Source: JAJRXG01 sp964470035
GTDB lineage: Bacteria; Bacteroidota; Bacteroidia; Chitinophagales; Saprospiraceae
NCBI GenBank assembly: GCA_964470035.1
Contig: CAYYBR010000001.1
Coordinates: 10,281 to 74,280 of the forward strand
DNA: 64,000 bases
Reading direction: 5' to 3'
Shown: positions 15,620 through 25,355 of the stretch, one piece after another
How positions within the stretch are numbered: position 1 is the stretch's first letter
Layout of the letters: each line of letters starts with the position of its first letter
Position numbers and translations under genes: made by a program
The notes under the pieces: generated by a model
The model's input: the letters and a program-made list of their open reading frames with translations, nothing else
Databases searched by the model: none
Told to the model about the DNA's origin: nothing

Positions 15620-18600
15620 ATGCGCTTGAAGCGATTAACGATAAAGGGATTTAAGAGTTTTGCTGACGAAACAGTGATACACTTTAACGAGAATCTGATA
15701 GGGATAGTGGGCCCTAATGGTTCAGGCAAATCCAATGTGGTTGACTCCATCCGATGGGTACTTGGGGAGCAAAAGACGAGTGAACTTCGATTAGATACAA
15801 TGTCTGATGTGATCTTTAACGGAACAAAGAATCGCAAAGAAGGCAAGATATCAAAAGTGACTCTGTCATTTGACAATACGAAGAATGTGCTCCCTACAGA
15901 GTACAATGAGGTGAGTGTCTCGCGTATCCTCTATCGCAATGGAGGATCAGAATACCAGCTGAACAACGTACCATGTAGAAAGAAGGATATCACAAATCTC
16001 TTCATAGACTCAGGGATCGGATCTAACTCCTATGCCATCATCTCTCTTAATATGGTGGAAGACATCCTCCATGATAATGGTGGATCTCGTCGCGGTATGA
16101 TCGAGCAAGCGGCGGGCATCGCCAAGTACAAGAAGAGAAAGAAAGAGACCTTAAGTAAGCTTCGTGGTACTCTAGAAGATTTGGATAGGGTACAAGATCT
16201 ACTATTTGAGATCGAAAAAAACATGGCCTCTTTCGAACGTCAGGCTAAGAGAACAGAAAAATTCAATCAACTCAAAGTTGATTATAAGGAGCTTTCTATA
16301 AAGATCTCCCATATCGAAGTGAAGGAGTTTTCTCTCAAGTATAATCAGCTCAAAGACCAAATCCAAGTAGAGAAGGACAAGCGGTTGAAGATCAATACAG
16401 AACTTGGTCAGGATGAAGCAGAGCTCCAGCGCCTGAAGACAGACATCATCAAGTACGAAAAGTCACTTAATGAGGATCAACAGGCGTTTAATACACTGAT
16501 CGAAGAACTGGGTAGAATCGAGAATGACAAAAACCTCTCTATACAAAAGCTTCAGAATGCCAAAGATCGTCTTGTAGAGATCGACACAAGCTCTAAGCAG
16601 CTAGAAGGAAGTGTAGGGTCCACTAAAAGTAAGTATGAGTCTTCTATCATATCTCAGGATAGTTCTCAAGCAAAGCTAGGAGTAGCAGAGCTGGCCTATA
16701 AAGAAGCGGATGAAAAGTTTGCGCTGCAGTCTTCGTCATTCGATGATCTGAGACAAAGAGAAAAGGAAATTAAATCTGCTGTATCCGCTAATCAACTACT
16801 CAAAGAAACCCTAGGAAGAGAGATAGAGGCCTTGCTCACAAGACAAGGTATACTCAAGACTGATGTATCTACTATGGATACTAGAATCGGTGAGATCAAC
16901 AAAGGAGGTGAAGCAGATAGAAAAGAGCTGCAGCTACAAGAGAAACATCTAGAAGAGCTTGAAAAGCAACTAGAAAGTAAATCAAAAGAGTCGGCTGAAC
17001 TTGAAGCGCAACTAGCCGAGATGCAATCCGTAGGTGCGTCGGCTGTTGTCGATATGAATGAAAAATATGCAGAACGAGCTGGTATAGAACAACGTATCAA
17101 GTTCATAAAGAACATCATAGAGAACAATGAAGGACTACCCGAGTCTGTAAAATTTATACTTAATAAAAAGGGTAAAAACTATCCGGTGTTCTCAGATGTC
17201 ATAGAAATAAAAGATGAGAAGTATACTAATATCATAGAGCTCTTCTTAGAGCCTTACTTCTATCATATCCTCGCCGCTGATAGAAAAGAAGCGCTAAAAA
17301 TATATGAGCAAGTAAGGGACGCCCAGAAAGGAAAGATCAAAGTAATCATAGCTGATGAGCTACCAAAAACTGCACTTACTGCTCCTAAACACGACCTTGT
17401 CCCACTCGAAGACCTGATCAATTCTGATAAGCTGTATACCCAATATATCAGGTTGTTATCTAAGGATGTCTACGTCACGGATAAATCTTACAAGACTTTA
17501 GACTTGACATCTCTGAGCAGCGATACCACAGTATTGTTTGCTAGTGAGTACCTTATCTATACTGGCGGACAGCTTTACGGAGGCTCTAATACGCTCTTCG
17601 AAGGAGTACAGCTAGGTAGAAAGAAAATTCTTGAGAAGCTAGAGATCAAACTTGATAAGTTGGGTAAGGTGATTGTCTCTCTAGAAGAAAAAGCGGAGCA
17701 AGATAAGACAAAGCAAGAGGCTAGTCTTGAGGCTCTCAATAAAGCTAGATCAGGATATGAAGAGATCAGAAAGTCTCTTGAAGAATCTAGGGGAAAATTC
17801 TATCAGATAGAAAGTAAGATTACTCATCTAGACGAGAGTCTAAAGGAGCTCGATGAACAGGTGCAACTCAAGAAGGAAGAGTTAGTACAAGTCGAGAAGG
17901 ACCTTAATCTTAAGAATAGTCGGTACAGTGAGATCGAAACTGTGAAGGTCGATGAGATGAGTGATCAAGAGCTTACTCTGAAAATCGAAGAAGCACATAA
18001 AGCTTATCTGGCAGCCAGTGCTGTGCGGGACCAAGCTCAGTCGGCACTCTTTGAGATCAGAAGTACCTTCAGCCTGGCGGCTAAGGATGTAGAGTTTCAC
18101 AAGAATACATTAGGCGATATCTCGGTTAGGATAGACGCCTTACGAGAAGAGAAAGCGAATCAAGAAGAGATCATCTCCTCGACAGATATAGCACTTAGAG
18201 AGATCAAGCAATCTCTTCAGGATCAATATGAAAAGAAGGCGCAGATCCAATCAAAGCTTTCAGAATATGAAGACACCTACTATAAGGAGAAGGGGAAGAT
18301 ATTTGAGTTAGAGAAAAAGATATCAGAGTTCAGATCAGAGCTCTATAAGAAGGATCACTTGATATCTGAGCTTACTGAGAAATACACGCAGGTTGGTTTT
18401 GAAATCAAAGGTATACATGAGCGCAACTCTATAGAGTTTGGAGTAGAAATCAAGGAAAATGAATTTCCAGAAGAATATGAGGGTGCTAACCTCGATGACC
18501 TAAGGTCTAAAAAGACAAAAATACAGGATCGGATAAGGAGTTTTGGTGAGATCAATCCTATGGCCATAACCGCATACAACGAGATCAAGGAGCGGCATGA

Positions 18601-19171
18601 TCAGATCTCAAAAGAACGAGATGATATCTTAGAGGCAAAGAGTTCCTTAGAGGAGACTATCTCTGAGATTGAGATCGCAGCGTCTGAAAGATTCAATGAG
18701 TCACTGAATCGTATCCGAGCCAACTTTAAGTCAGTTTTCCAGAGTTTATTTTCTAAGGATGATGATTGTGATATTGTATTACTTGACAATGAAGATCCAC
18801 TGGAAGCTAAGATAGAGATCATCGCTAAGCCTAAAGGAAAGCGACCTAAGTCGATCAGTTCATTATCTGGTGGTGAGAAGACACTGACCGCTGCATCTTT
18901 CCTTTTTGCACTCTATCTGTTGAAACCAGCTCCGTTTTGCATATTTGATGAGGTAGATGCCCCATTGGATGATGTCAATGTTCTCAAGTTTAACAAGATC
19001 ATCAGGGAGTTTAGCCAAGATTCACAGTTCATCGTTATCACACATAATAAACTAACCATGTCGGAGGTAGACATCTTATACGGTGTATATCTCAAAGAAC
19101 TTGGTGTAAGTGGAGTCAGTGCAGTAGACTTTAGAACTTATGACCAGACTGAGATGGTGGTTACTCCTTAA
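15620..19171 (+). CDS. smc: Chromosome segregation/condensation protein SMC
   Basis: This 1183-residue protein has the full SMC layout: N-terminal GFKSFAD and Walker A GPNGSGKSNVVDSIRWVLGEQ (about residues 33-53, shown here only as landmark), long coiled coils, a glycine-bearing hinge near residues 505-650, a second coiled coil, and the C-terminal ABC signature LSGGEKTLTAASFLF with the DEVDAPLDD Walker B/D-loop. It forms ATP-driven dimers that extrude DNA loops with ScpA/ScpB; neither is encoded in the window. The start is fixed by the family-typical MRLKRLTIKGFKSF. The stop overlaps the convergent response regulator by four bases. Confidence 0.97.
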   Translation: MRLKRLTIKGFKSFADETVIHFNENLIGIVGPNGSGKSNVVDSIRWVLGEQKTSELRLDTMSDVIFNGTKNRKEGKISKVTLSFDNTKNVLPTEYNEVSVSRILYRNGGSEYQLNNVPCRKKDITNLFIDSGIGSNSYAIISLNMVEDILHDNGGSRRGMIEQAAGIAKYKKRKKETLSKLRGTLEDLDRVQDLLFEIEKNMASFERQAKRTEKFNQLKVDYKELSIKISHIEVKEFSLKYNQLKDQIQVEKDKRLKINTELGQDEAELQRLKTDIIKYEKSLNEDQQAFNTLIEELGRIENDKNLSIQKLQNAKDRLVEIDTSSKQLEGSVGSTKSKYESSIISQDSSQAKLGVAELAYKEADEKFALQSSSFDDLRQREKEIKSAVSANQLLKETLGREIEALLTRQGILKTDVSTMDTRIGEINKGGEADRKELQLQEKHLEELEKQLESKSKESAELEAQLAEMQSVGASAVVDMNEKYAERAGIEQRIKFIKNIIENNEGLPESVKFILNKKGKNYPVFSDVIEIKDEKYTNIIELFLEPYFYHILAADRKEALKIYEQVRDAQKGKIKVIIADELPKTALTAPKHDLVPLEDLINSDKLYTQYIRLLSKDVYVTDKSYKTLDLTSLSSDTTVLFASEYLIYTGGQLYGGSNTLFEGVQLGRKKILEKLEIKLDKLGKVIVSLEEKAEQDKTKQEASLEALNKARSGYEEIRKSLEESRGKFYQIESKITHLDESLKELDEQVQLKKEELVQVEKDLNLKNSRYSEIETVKVDEMSDQELTLKIEEAHKAYLAASAVRDQAQSALFEIRSTFSLAAKDVEFHKNTLGDISVRIDALREEKANQEEIISSTDIALREIKQSLQDQYEKKAQIQSKLSEYEDTYYKEKGKIFELEKKISEFRSELYKKDHLISELTEKYTQVGFEIKGIHERNSIEFGVEIKENEFPEEYEGANLDDLRSKKTKIQDRIRSFGEINPMAITAYNEIKERHDQISKERDDILEAKSSLEETISEIEIAASERFNESLNRIRANFKSVFQSLFSKDDDCDIVLLDNEDPLEAKIEIIAKPKGKRPKSISSLSGGEKTLTAASFLFALYLLKPAPFCIFDEVDAPLDDVNVLKFNKIIREFSQDSQFIVITHNKLTMSEVDILYGVYLKELGVSGVSAVDFRTYDQTEMVVTP

Positions 19172-19803
19172 AGCTCGACGATGCCTTTATTGATGGCATA
19201 AGTGATCAACTCTACAGGCGAGCTTATCTGGAGCTTTTTCATGATATTCTTACGGTGTGTGTATATGGTATGTATGCTAACATTCAGCATGCTTGAGATC
19301 TCTTTTGCCATTTTACCTTGTCCTAGTAGCTTGACGATCTCTATTTCTCTTGGCGTGAGTTCAGTGATTTTTTCTTCTTCACCGAAAGTTTTGCTGATGA
19401 TGATGTCGAGCACCTTTGAGCAATAGTATTTTTCATCATTGCGGCATGCGTCAAGGGCTTTATAGATCTCATCTTCTCTACAGAACTTGGTGATATATCT
19501 ATTAACTCCTCTACCGAGGACTTCATAAATCCTCTTTTTCTTTTCTTCATTACTGATGACAAGGATCTCAGCGTTAGGTGCTAGTTCTTGTACGAGAGAA
19601 AGTGCTTCAAGATCAAACCTGCCTTCTTCCTGTATATCCATAGTGACAACATCAAAACTATCTAACTTTAGTTTTGATTCTAGCTCTTCTTGAGAGGTAG
19701 CCTCACCATTGACCTTATAGAAGGGGTGTTTTTCGATGATGCTTTTGATCCCCGCACGACTTAAGAATTGGCCCTCACATACAAATACAGACAGCTCTTT
19801 CAT
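19168..19803 (-). CDS. NarL/LuxR-type response regulator, orphan
   Basis: This 211-residue protein has a receiver domain (about 1-120) with phosphoacceptor Asp56 in TMDIQ, and a C-terminal LuxR-type helix-turn-helix (about 148-205: LTPREIEIVKLLGQGKMAKEIS). The receiver departs from the norm: the acidic pair normally found after strand 1 is Cys9-Glu10, while the lysine in strand 5 (YITKF) is retained. Phosphorylation may therefore be weak or replaced by another input. No histidine kinase is adjacent. Confidence 0.88.
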   Translation of the reverse strand: MKELSVFVCEGQFLSRAGIKSIIEKHPFYKVNGEATSQEELESKLKLDSFDVVTMDIQEEGRFDLEALSLVQELAPNAEILVISNEEKKKRIYEVLGRGVNRYITKFCREDEIYKALDACRNDEKYYCSKVLDIIISKTFGEEEKITELTPREIEIVKLLGQGKMAKEISSMLNVSIHTIYTHRKNIMKKLQISSPVELITYAINKGIVEL

Positions 19804-19819
19804 CTCATTTTATCTTCTG

Positions 19820-19827
19820 CAAACATA
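19820..19827 (-). promoter_or_regulatory. Putative -7 element of the orphan response regulator
   Basis: On the minus strand TATGTTTG fits TAnnTTTG. The predicted start of transcription is about 11 nt before the ATG, again a very short leader. Confidence 0.4.
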
Positions 19828-19916
19828 AACTCTTTCAACCTTTCATACACACATAACACACATATAGCAGTTTAGCTTAATATTGTGTAAGATTGCTGCT
19901 ATAAAAATCTTCATTT

Positions 19917-20849
19917 TTGGCGAAACTCAGACAAAATCACTCAAGAAGCGGAAAGCAACCATTTGCAGGTATGATGGTAAAGGTGCTAGTCATCTTTGGT
20001 ATCCTTGCGATCCTTTTTGTTTTTGCATACCGATATCTTGATGGTAGTACGGCATTTGCCGCATCAGATGATGGTGCGACCTTTGAAGGAAGTGTGTCAG
20101 CTATCAGTGATCGTGATACAGACATACTTTTACCAGCGCATAATCAAGCAGAGCTAGTAATACACAAGCATTATCTTCTTGGGTATAACGAAAAGCACGA
20201 ACAGCCAGATTGGGTGACCTATAGGCTGACCAAAGAGTCACTTCGGATACCCAATGTTCCTAGAGCCGACAGGTTTAAAGAAGATCCGATGATAAGATCG
20301 AGGTCTGCCAAGCATAGCGATTATACAAGATCAGGATATAGCAGAGGGCATCTTGTACCTGCAGGAGATATGGCCTTTGATACGGAGGCTATGCAAGAGA
20401 CATTCTTCATGTCTAATATGTCACCTCAGATTAGTGGTTTTAATGGAGGGATCTGGAAGGAGTTGGAAGAATCGGTAAGGGACTGGGCGTATGAGTATGA
20501 CGAGATATTGGTGGCTTCTGGGCCTATATTTACGAAAGTGACAAAATACATAGGTAAGTCGTCTAAAATAAGAGTGCCCGATGCCTTTTATAAAGTCGTA
20601 GTTGATGTGGCTGGTCGTGATAAGCGAGGTATAGCTTTTATCGTGCCCCATGAAGTGAGTGAAGAGCCACTAAAAAATTATGCTAAGACCATAGATGAGG
20701 TGGAGTCGATAACGGGACTTGATTTTTTTGATAACGCTTACGCAAATACTTCGATCGAGGAAGATATAGAATCAACTTATGATATAAGTTACTGGCCTAT
20801 GAGTCAAAAGAGGTATAATAACAGAGTGAATCACTGGAACAAGAATTAG
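19917..20849 (+). CDS. Membrane-anchored DNA/RNA non-specific endonuclease
   Basis: This 310-residue protein has a basic N terminus, one membrane helix (about residues 19-41), and an extracytoplasmic NUC1-type beta-beta-alpha-metal nuclease domain. The catalytic motif reads Ser-Arg-Gly-His (about residues 141-144, RGHLVPAGDM) where the family usually has Asp-Arg-Gly-His. The metal-binding asparagine follows in SNMSPQ and FNGGIWKELE. It would cut DNA and RNA outside the cytoplasm, for nutrition or for processing of incoming DNA. The start is TTG. The next gene is a HerA-like ATPase 22 nt downstream. Confidence 0.88.
   Translation: MAKLRQNHSRSGKQPFAGMMVKVLVIFGILAILFVFAYRYLDGSTAFAASDDGATFEGSVSAISDRDTDILLPAHNQAELVIHKHYLLGYNEKHEQPDWVTYRLTKESLRIPNVPRADRFKEDPMIRSRSAKHSDYTRSGYSRGHLVPAGDMAFDTEAMQETFFMSNMSPQISGFNGGIWKELEESVRDWAYEYDEILVASGPIFTKVTKYIGKSSKIRVPDAFYKVVVDVAGRDKRGIAFIVPHEVSEEPLKNYAKTIDEVESITGLDFFDNAYANTSIEEDIESTYDISYWPMSQKRYNNRVNHWNKN
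20528..20540 (-). repeat. Dispersed 13-mer CACTTTCGTAAAT, copy 5
   Basis: Exact copy on the minus strand inside the nuclease gene, read on the coding strand as Phe-Thr-Lys-Val. Confidence 0.85.
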
Positions 20850-20871
20850 TAAAAAGGAGAAGTAATAATCA

Positions 20872-22437
20872 ATGAAGAATACAGAGGCATTTGTACAAAT
20901 GGTAGCCGAAGGTTACAAATTTGAAGGACCGTCGATCATCATGGGGGCGGCTAAGTTGGATGAAGATGTGATGAAAGAACTTTTTGTCCGCATACCACTC
21001 CAGACTATGAATCGCCATGGGCTTATCGCTGGCGCGACAGGTACTGGAAAAACAAAAACACTACAGATCCTTGCTGAGCAACTATCGGAGCAAGGCGTAC
21101 CATCTCTAGTTATGGATGTGAAAGGTGATCTAAGTGGGATCGCAGTAGAGAGTGGGGGACACGTGAAGATCGATGAGCGTCACGAGAAGATTGGATTTCC
21201 TTTTTCAGCCTCTTCTTCTCCTGTAGAGTTACTGACACTTTCTGCAGAGAAAGGAGTAAGACTGAGAGCCACAGTATCTGAGTTTGGCCCAGTATTACTA
21301 TCTAAAATCTTGGAGCTTTCGGATACACAGTCAGGTATCCTGTCAGTACTCTTTAAGTACTGTGATGATGAAGAGCTCCCTCTTCTAGATCTCAATGATC
21401 TCAAAAAAGTACTCAACTATGCTACCGATGAAGGGAAGGCGGCTATAGCCGAAGAATACGGCCGGCTATCGAGCCAATCTCTAGGTACCATACTTAGAAA
21501 AGTGGTAGCTCTAGAGCAACAAGGAGGTGATATCTTTTTTGGAGAGAGATCATTTGATCCACAAGATCTGCTCCAAAAGGATGCTAGTGGACGAGGTATA
21601 GTCTCCATCCTCAGGCTGGTCGACATACAAGATAAGCCACAGTTGTTCTCTACATTCATGCTTCAGTTGCTTGCTGAGATCTATGCCACCTTTCCTGAGC
21701 AAGGAGATGCTGAGAAGCCTAAGTTATGTCTCTTCATAGATGAGGCGCATCTAGTATTTGAGGAGGCAAGTTCGGCTTTGCTTAATCAGATAGAGACGAT
21801 TGTTAAGCTGATTAGATCGAAAGGAGTAGGCGTATTCTTTATCACGCAAAATCCAGCAGATATACCAGAGGATGTACTGGGTCAGTTAGGCCTGAAAATC
21901 CAGCATGCCCTGAGAGCCTTTACAGCAAAAGATAGAAAAGCCATCAAGTTGGCAGCGCAGAACTACCCGCTCTCAGATTACTATGATGCCGAGCAGTTGC
22001 TTACAGAGCTCGGTATAGGTGAAGCTTTTATGACTGTACTAAGTGAGAAAGGAACACCGACACCTCTAGTTCATACGTACCTCCGTGCTCCACAGTCAAG
22101 GATGGATGTCCTAAGTGATAAGGAGATTGACACTGTACTTTCTGACTCTCTACTTGTAGATAAGTATAATGAGGTAGTCGATAGAGAAAGTGCTTATGAG
22201 ATTCTTTCAGCTAAGATCGAAGACGCGAAGACAGAGGATCACAAGGAAGAGCAGACTAAAAGATCTGGAGGCTCACGTAGGAAAGAGAAAAGTGCAGTAG
22301 AACAGGTGCTGAGTAGTACAACAACTAGACAGGTAGGAAGAACAGTCGCAAGAGAATTAACTCGAGGATTGTTAGGTGTGTTAGGAGTACCTACAACAAG
22401 AAGAAGATCTAGGAGAAGGAAGACTTCGTGGTTCTGA
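20872..22437 (+). CDS. HerA-like ATPase, DUF853 (YjgR) family
   Basis: This 521-residue protein has Walker A GATGTGKTKT (about residues 53-62), MDVKGDLSG, Walker B LCLFIDEAH (about residue 284) and the sensor-like FFITQNPADIPEDVLGQLG, the DUF853/YjgR subfamily of HerA/FtsK-type ATPases. The C terminus is lysine/serine-rich and ends in an arginine-rich tail (TTRRRSRRRK) that could bind nucleic acid or the membrane. The role of the family is unclear; DNA translocation is inferred from HerA. It follows the nuclease gene by 22 nt with an AAAAGGAG Shine-Dalgarno-like sequence, so the two are likely co-expressed. Confidence 0.9.
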   Translation: MKNTEAFVQMVAEGYKFEGPSIIMGAAKLDEDVMKELFVRIPLQTMNRHGLIAGATGTGKTKTLQILAEQLSEQGVPSLVMDVKGDLSGIAVESGGHVKIDERHEKIGFPFSASSSPVELLTLSAEKGVRLRATVSEFGPVLLSKILELSDTQSGILSVLFKYCDDEELPLLDLNDLKKVLNYATDEGKAAIAEEYGRLSSQSLGTILRKVVALEQQGGDIFFGERSFDPQDLLQKDASGRGIVSILRLVDIQDKPQLFSTFMLQLLAEIYATFPEQGDAEKPKLCLFIDEAHLVFEEASSALLNQIETIVKLIRSKGVGVFFITQNPADIPEDVLGQLGLKIQHALRAFTAKDRKAIKLAAQNYPLSDYYDAEQLLTELGIGEAFMTVLSEKGTPTPLVHTYLRAPQSRMDVLSDKEIDTVLSDSLLVDKYNEVVDRESAYEILSAKIEDAKTEDHKEEQTKRSGGSRRKEKSAVEQVLSSTTTRQVGRTVARELTRGLLGVLGVPTTRRRSRRRKTSWF

Positions 22438-22464
22438 TAGTGAGCCACTAACTTAGGGCAGTAA

Positions 22465-23046
22465 TTACTGACCTTTCACAAGTCTGGTGTGATTTATTTT
22501 CTTGTACTGAGAGTCGTTCTGATAATCACTTGATTGATACTTACGTAAGTATGTCGCCCATGGGGTAGTCAAGTACATATTATTAGCGAAGTAAGTGATG
22601 ACTGGAGCGAAAGTCTCAGCATCTAGAAATCCAGGAAGAGCCTGAATCAATTCTTTCTTTTCATCAAGGAATATAACAGTAGGGTAGCTCAGCTTTCCAC
22701 TGGTTAACTTGGCAGCCAATGCATGGTAACCACGTCTTCCACTATTGATGAATTCGTATGTAACATCATTGTAAGTAATCTCACCTTTTTGCTCAGCATC
22801 GAACTTGATAGCGATATAGTGCTCGTTGATATATGCTGCTATGTCAGGATTCTGAAAAGTAACTTTATCCATCCTCTTGCACCATCCGCACCAATCTGTA
22901 TAGAGGTCGACAATCAATTTCTTATTTTCCTCTTGAGACTTGGCCATACCTTCTTCCCATGTATACCAATTAATCTGTCCTTGGCTACTGAGGCTGAAAG
23001 AGACAAACAAAAGAAGATGTATGAATAGATGCTTCAAGGAGATCAC
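22465..23046 (-). CDS. Secreted thioredoxin-family protein
   Basis: This 193-residue protein has an N-terminal signal peptide (hydrophobic core LFIHLLLFVSFSLSS, cleavage near residue 22-24) and a thioredoxin fold with the redox motif WCGWCKRMD. A segment KLSYPTVIFLDE carries the cis-proline. The WCGWC form is typical of Bacteroidota thioredoxin-like/DUF255-type proteins. It likely reduces or oxidises protein thiols in the periplasm. The start is GTG. A TACTTTCG-like -7 element lies close upstream. It sits downstream of ribD on the same strand, with its own short gap. Confidence 0.85.
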   Translation of the reverse strand: MISLKHLFIHLLLFVSFSLSSQGQINWYTWEEGMAKSQEENKKLIVDLYTDWCGWCKRMDKVTFQNPDIAAYINEHYIAIKFDAEQKGEITYNDVTYEFINSGRRGYHALAAKLTSGKLSYPTVIFLDEKKELIQALPGFLDAETFAPVITYFANNMYLTTPWATYLRKYQSSDYQNDSQYKKINHTRLVKGQ

Positions 23047-23154
23047 TCTGTTTAAGTATTACGAAAGTACGTATATGGGAATATACTTTCCAACACTCAA
23101 GTTGGACTTTTACACATATTTAGGAGTTCTTTAACCTCTTTCATAAGGATATGG

Positions 23155-24204
23155 TCAATCCCTTACCTTTTTGCGAACGATATTGATCCTATCATCCCTT
23201 AAACCAAAGCTCTTTTTGAGTTGTCCGCTTATTGACGGTGCTTTGATTCCGCTGCTGATTTTGATAGGTGCATGGATGATTCTTGCTTCGTCCCAAAGTT
23301 CTTCTTTTATGAGACTGTGTAGGACTTTTTTACCTCCTTCTACCATGACAGAACCGATTTTCATCTTTAGAAGTACCTCAAAAATTGATTCCCAAGACCA
23401 GCTATTCTCAGAGATATGTATGACTTCTTTAGATTTGGAGGCATAGTCTTTTTGACAAGTAAAGACGATGGTTTTTTCTTCATCCGATAGTAAGTATCTT
23501 TCTGTAGGTACTCTTCCTTTTCTATCTAGTAGGATTCTCATAGGAGATCGATCGAAACCACGTCGATTAGTAAGTTGTGGGTTATCGATGATCGCCGTAT
23601 CAGTGCCTACTAATATAGCATCGATCTCAGACCGCCAGCGATGCACCATTCGCTGAGATAGATCATTGGATAACCAGGTTTGTTCGCCCTTTTTTGACAT
23701 ATAGCCATCCCTAGATTGCGCCCACTTGAGGACGATAAAAGGGCGTTTAGAAGATTGATGAACATCAAACTCTTTGATAACTTCTTTGCCTAGCTTAGGG
23801 AGTATATCTGTAACCACCTGTATGTCTCTGTCTCGAAGCTTTTGGATACTCTTGCCGTATGTCTGTGGATTAGGATCCATAGTACTTATCACCACTCTCT
23901 TTATATCGTGTGCGATGATAGCATCAACACACGGTGGTGTTTTTCCTGTATGATGACAGGGCTCTAGAGAAACATATAAAGTAGAATGAGGAAGGAGCAC
24001 CTTTTTATCTGGAGCTATGCTACGGAGTGCGTTGATCTCTGCATGTGCCTCTCCATATACTTCATGATAGCCTTCACCGATGATCTCTCCATCATGGACG
24101 ATAATACAACCGACTCTAGGATTAGTTTTTACTGCACAGGTACCACGACGCGCTAATGAAAAACAACGCCGCATGTATCTTTCGTCTCTTTCTTTGTCAC
24201 TCAT
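23155..24204 (-). CDS. ribD: Riboflavin biosynthesis deaminase/reductase RibD
   Basis: Starting at the ATG ending at 24204 gives 349 residues; an earlier start would overlap the upstream gene by 32 bases and add non-family residues. The N-terminal deaminase half has zinc ligands in HAEINAL and PCHHTGKTPPCVDAI. The C-terminal half is the NADPH-dependent reductase (LKWAQSRDGYMS, EGGKKVLHSLI). It performs two successive steps from the GTP cyclohydrolase II product towards riboflavin. The start overlaps the cysteine desulfurase stop (ATGAGTGA), indicating translational coupling. Confidence 0.93.
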   Translation of the reverse strand: MSDKERDERYMRRCFSLARRGTCAVKTNPRVGCIIVHDGEIIGEGYHEVYGEAHAEINALRSIAPDKKVLLPHSTLYVSLEPCHHTGKTPPCVDAIIAHDIKRVVISTMDPNPQTYGKSIQKLRDRDIQVVTDILPKLGKEVIKEFDVHQSSKRPFIVLKWAQSRDGYMSKKGEQTWLSNDLSQRMVHRWRSEIDAILVGTDTAIIDNPQLTNRRGFDRSPMRILLDRKGRVPTERYLLSDEEKTIVFTCQKDYASKSKEVIHISENSWSWESIFEVLLKMKIGSVMVEGGKKVLHSLIKEELWDEARIIHAPIKISSGIKAPSISGQLKKSFGLRDDRINIVRKKVRD

Positions 24205-25327
24205 CTCGCACCAAGGTAGCCAGTGCACCTATTAATTTATCGATTTCTTCTGTTGTATTCAGCAGACTTGTGGAGATACGGAGGGCTTTGCGATCTCCAG
24301 GAAAACCTATAGCCTGCATGACGTGAGACCCTTGCTCTGCACCTGAGCTGCATGCACTCCCTGTAGAAGCGCAGATACCATGTATGTCAAGGTTAAACAT
24401 AACAAGGTCAGTTTTATCATTCTTGGGTAAACCGATGCTGACAATATTTGCTAACTGGGCATCGCCAAGGTTGCCCTGGTATATGAAATCAAGCCCAAGT
24501 GTCTTTGCCTGAGCCTTCAAATGCGTTCTCAGTCCGCTGACATGTTGGAGATGTTCTTGCCTATGCTCTACTAACCAATCAAGTGCAGCGGCCATACCTG
24601 CTATGCCGTAGAGATTTTCAGTGCCACTTCTGATCTGTCTTTCCTGACCTCCTCCATGGATATATGGTTTGATGATACTGTCATTAGATATGTACAGCAT
24701 ACCGATGCCCTTTGGACCATAGATTTTATGACCGGAGGCTGAAAGAAAGTTGACCTTGGTCTTGGAAAGATCTATATCGTATTTGCCGATAGTTTGGACT
24801 GCATCGGTATGAAAGAGTGCACCATGCTTTTGGCAGATCTCACTTACTTCATGGATGGGCAGCATAGTACCTATCTCATTGTTGCCATGCATGAGAGATA
24901 CCAAAGTTTTTGGCCCACTCTCAAGTAAGTTGTCTAGTTGTGCGAGATCAACATTTCCGAAAGGGTCTACGTCTAACATCTGGATGTCTATACTGGCATA
25001 ATGCTCTAAACTGCTCAGGGTGTTGAGAACACATGGATGTTCTGTTGGGCTCGATATGATCCTCTGCACACTCAAGTCTCGAACTGCGCAATGTATAGCC
25101 GTATTGTTAGCTTCAGTAGCGCTCGAGGTGAAGTATACTTCTCCGGTAGAAGCTTTAAGGTGAGCGGCAACTCTCTTGCGAGCATCTTCTATAATTGTCT
25201 TGGCTTTACGGCCTGCTTGGTGTATCGATGACGGATTACCATGGACATTGTCCATGACATCCTTCATCACCTCTAGCACAGGGGAAGCGATGATTGTAGT
25301 AGCGGCATTATCAAGATAAATAGCCAT
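24197..25327 (-). CDS. Cysteine desulfurase (NifS/IscS family)
   Basis: This 376-residue PLP enzyme shows YLDNAATT at the N terminus, the histidine-containing ATEANNTAI segment, the PLP-binding lysine in SASGHKIYGPKGIG, and the mobile catalytic cysteine loop SACSSGAEQGS. It removes sulfur from cysteine as enzyme-bound persulfide for Fe-S clusters or tRNA thiolation. No iscU or iscA follows; instead ribD overlaps its end. The short SxCSSG loop and length resemble class I (IscS/NifS-type) enzymes. The gene is divergent from a peroxiredoxin-like membrane protein. Confidence 0.92.
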   Translation of the reverse strand: MAIYLDNAATTIIASPVLEVMKDVMDNVHGNPSSIHQAGRKAKTIIEDARKRVAAHLKASTGEVYFTSSATEANNTAIHCAVRDLSVQRIISSPTEHPCVLNTLSSLEHYASIDIQMLDVDPFGNVDLAQLDNLLESGPKTLVSLMHGNNEIGTMLPIHEVSEICQKHGALFHTDAVQTIGKYDIDLSKTKVNFLSASGHKIYGPKGIGMLYISNDSIIKPYIHGGGQERQIRSGTENLYGIAGMAAALDWLVEHRQEHLQHVSGLRTHLKAQAKTLGLDFIYQGNLGDAQLANIVSIGLPKNDKTDLVMFNLDIHGICASTGSACSSGAEQGSHVMQAIGFPGDRKALRISTSLLNTTEEIDKLIGALATLVRDE

Positions 25328-25328
25328 T

Positions 25329-25355
25329 GATAATCAAGTTGATAATTATGATAAC
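25329..25355. promoter_or_regulatory. Three GATAAT-like hexamers before the cysteine desulfurase gene
   Basis: GATAAT at 25329 and 25341 and GATAAC at 25350 lie just upstream of the desulfurase start. They resemble Fur-type hexamer repeats, but spacing (12 and 9) is not the canonical contiguous array, so an iron-responsive operator is only a suggestion. Confidence 0.2.

Noticed and set aside
15544..15906. Minus-strand open frame of 120 codons over the start of smc
   Set aside because: It lies opposite the SMC Walker A region and has no protein-like composition.
23059..23067. TTACGAAAG before the thioredoxin gene as another copy of the 13-mer
   Set aside because: Only ten central bases agree. 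Its position close to the start fits a TACTTTCG-type -7 promoter element better.
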